Positions 4,154-5,441 of a stretch of DNA of 5,441 nucleotides are shown in pieces. The notes under the pieces are model-generated. The model was given only the letters and a program-made list of their open reading frames with translations, made no database searches and was not told the DNA's origin. How positions within the stretch are numbered: the first letter of the stretch is position 1; every line of letters begins with the position of its first letter. The DNA is from Chloroflexota bacterium (lineage in GTDB: Bacteria; Chloroflexota; Limnocylindria; P2-11E), in assembly GCA_005883775.1 (NCBI GenBank), contig VBEU01000108.1:1-5441 (forward strand). The letters run 5' to 3'. Made by a program: the position numbers and the translations under genes.

Positions 4154-5335
4154 GTGGCCGCGGTCTTTCACGAGGAGGCCGGTCGGCTCACCGCGGCGCT
4201 CACCAAGCGGCTTGGCGACTTCGACCTCGCTGAGGAATGCGTTCAAGACGCGCTCGTTTCCGCGCTCGAACACTGGCCTCGCGAAGGCATTCCGAACAAT
4301 CCCGGCGCCTGGCTCATGACCACGGCGCGTCGCAAAGGCATCGACCGGCTGCGGCGGGAGAAGCGCTACCAGGAAAAGCTCGCGGAGCTGGAGGAGCCAT
4401 CGATGAGTACGCCGAGCACGGCACTCCCCGACGAGCGTCTCGAGCTCATCTTCATGTGCTGCCACCCCGCGCTCGCGCGCGAGGCGCAGGTCGCCTTGAC
4501 GCTGCGCTCGGTGGCCGGCCTTACGACTCCTGAGATCGCCCGCGCGTTCCTCGTGCCCGAGGCCACCGTCGCCCAACGGCTCGTCCGCGCAAAGCGGAAG
4601 ATCGTCGACGCGCGGATCCCATTTCGCGTGCCCGACCGCGAGGCGCTTCCCGATCGGATGGAGGAAGTCCTCGCCGTTCTCTATCTCATGTTCAACGAGG
4701 GTTACCTCGCCACCGGGGAGCGCGGCGCGAGCGATCGCGACCTGGCGAAGGAAGCGGAATGGCTCACGTCCCTGCTCGCCGGACTCATGCCCGACGAAGC
4801 GGAGGTGCTCGGCCTGGTCGCGCTCATGCGCTTCCATCTCGCGCGAGCCGAGGCGAGGTTTGACGCGAACGGCCGGATGATCCTGCTCCGGGATCAGGAC
4901 CGCACGAAGTGGGATCGTCGGCGCATCGACGAGACCTTCTCGGTCGTCGGACGGTTCCTCACGATGCGCCGTCCGGGCCCGTATCAGCTACAGGCACTCA
5001 TCGCCGGCGCGCACGCCGACGCGAAGAGCTGGGAGGCGACGCGATGGCCGGACATCCTTCGGTCATACGACGCGCTCCTGGAGTTGAACGACTCGCCGGT
5101 CGTACGGCTGAATCGCGCGATCGCGCTCTGGCATGTGCGCGGCGCAGAGCAGGCGTACATCGAGCTCTTCCCGCTCGCCGAAGAGCTAGACCGCTACCAC
5201 CTCTATCACGCGACCCGAGCCGAGCTGCTTCGCGCGCTCGGTCGGACCGATGACGCGCGCGCCGCGGACCTCCGCGCACTGGAGCTCACCGAGAATCCCG
5301 CTGAACGCGCGCTCCTGGTCGCCCGGCTCGGCTGA
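4154..5335 (+). CDS. ECF42-type sigma factor with long C-terminal extension
   Basis: From GTG 4154 this is a 393-residue protein, more than twice the size of a minimal ECF sigma. Region 2 lies at about 2-70, with L-A-E-E-C-V-Q-D-A-L-V-S-A-L (25-38), H-W-P-R-E-G-I-P-N-N-P-G-A-W-L (40-54) and G-I-D-R-L-R-R-E (62-69). Region 4 lies at about 95-155, with M-C-C-H-P-A-L (101-107), L-T-T-P-E-I-A-R-A-F (123-132) and V-A-Q-R-L-V-R-A-K-R-K-I (139-150). The rest is the ECF42/DUF6596-type extension with L-Y-L-M-F-N-E-G-Y (176-184) and a helical, TPR-like tail ending R-A-L-E-L-T-E-N-P-A-E-R. Known ECF42 proteins need this extension for activity and have no cognate anti-sigma. The two DGPF genes upstream are the family's standard partners. 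Start choice is open: a CTG at 4127 would overlap the DGPF stop as CTGA and add 9 residues (L-S-A-E-I-T-S-D-A), which fit the family's usual N-terminus. Neither start has a strong Shine-Dalgarno sequence. Confidence 0.92.
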   Translation: MAAVFHEEAGRLTAALTKRLGDFDLAEECVQDALVSALEHWPREGIPNNPGAWLMTTARRKGIDRLRREKRYQEKLAELEEPSMSTPSTALPDERLELIFMCCHPALAREAQVALTLRSVAGLTTPEIARAFLVPEATVAQRLVRAKRKIVDARIPFRVPDREALPDRMEEVLAVLYLMFNEGYLATGERGASDRDLAKEAEWLTSLLAGLMPDEAEVLGLVALMRFHLARAEARFDANGRMILLRDQDRTKWDRRRIDETFSVVGRFLTMRRPGPYQLQALIAGAHADAKSWEATRWPDILRSYDALLELNDSPVVRLNRAIALWHVRGAEQAYIELFPLAEELDRYHLYHATRAELLRALGRTDDARAADLRALELTENPAERALLVARLG

Positions 5336-5339
5336 TACT
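5334..5339 (+). promoter_or_regulatory. possible -10 element for the last gene
   Basis: GATACT overlaps the sigma stop codon and ends 7 nt before the ATG at 5347, much like the GATACT before xdhC. It would place +1 at or next to the ATG, giving a leaderless transcript. No -35 is seen. Read-through from the sigma operon is equally possible. Confidence 0.2.
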
Positions 5340-5346
5340 CTGCGCG

Positions 5347-5441
5347 ATGGCCGCGCCGCACCGCGAGCTGAAGCGCGCCGCAGTCCCCAATGCCATGGGA
5401 CATGTCGTGCTCGCCTTCGCCGAGCGCACTCTTCGGCCGAC
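5347..5441 (+). CDS. start of an unidentified protein (3' end outside window)
   Basis: An ATG 11 bp after the sigma stop opens a frame that stays open to the window end, giving 31 full codons. It reads M-A-A-P-H-R-E-L-K-R-A-A-V-P-N-A-M-G-H-V-V-L-A-F-A-E-R-T-L-R-P. No signal peptide or motif is recognised. The close spacing and same strand suggest a real gene. There is no Shine-Dalgarno sequence before the ATG. The internal ATG at 5395 is an alternative start. Function cannot be assigned from this fragment. Confidence 0.5.
   Translation, partial: MAAPHRELKRAAVPNAMGHVVLAFAERTLRP

Noticed and set aside
3141..4837. Two long - strand open frames across ogt, the DGPF genes and the ECF42 gene
   Set aside because: They cross four recognised + strand proteins, show no motifs and reflect GC-rich antisense shadowing.
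1..5441. CRISPR arrays, tRNA/rRNA genes, insertion sequences, attachment sites
   Set aside because: No regularly spaced repeats, no tRNA-like cloverleaf ends, no transposase or integrase motifs and no long terminal repeats were seen on reading both strands.

Overview
This is a 5.4 kb, strongly GC-rich bacterial window, dense with genes that nearly all lie on the + strand. Gene content and base composition suggest a soil-type high-GC bacterium such as an actinobacterium or a Chloroflexota/Dormibacterota-like lineage. No marker here fixes the phylum, and nothing marks the window as phage, plasmid or transposon. Both ends cut through genes.

Positions 1-1548 deal with molybdenum-hydroxylase maturation. 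The first gene is the 3' end of a MobA/MocA-type nucleotidyltransferase. A gap with two GC-rich hairpins follows, then a complete XdhC/CoxI-family protein. The structural hydroxylase genes are not in the window. A GNAT acetyltransferase of the RimJ/RimL type follows immediately. Its expected N-terminus has no ordinary start codon, which makes its true start a puzzle.

Positions 2087-2318 lie between the acetyltransferase and the next gene set. They can encode a 51-residue, very charged protein on the - strand. A short inverted repeat lies between that candidate's start and the first sigma factor.

Positions 2319-3376 hold a small ECF-type sigma factor whose stop codon overlaps (ATGA) the start of a methylated-DNA--protein-cysteine methyltransferase (Ogt). 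No anti-sigma gene is present. The Ogt has an N-terminal extension in front of its usual domain. The pair may be an alkylation-responsive regulatory unit.

Positions 3388-5335 are a complete ECF42-type module: a promoter-like element matching the ECF42 motif as I recall it from the literature (TGTCGA-N17-CGTC), two tandem DGPF/YCII-family proteins, and a long sigma factor with the C-terminal extension typical of ECF42. The arrangement predicts that the sigma factor drives its own operon. A further + strand gene begins at 5347 and runs off the end; it is too short to identify.

The most notable points are two unrelated sigma-factor operons side by side, both without an anti-sigma factor, and the unusual sigma/Ogt coupling.
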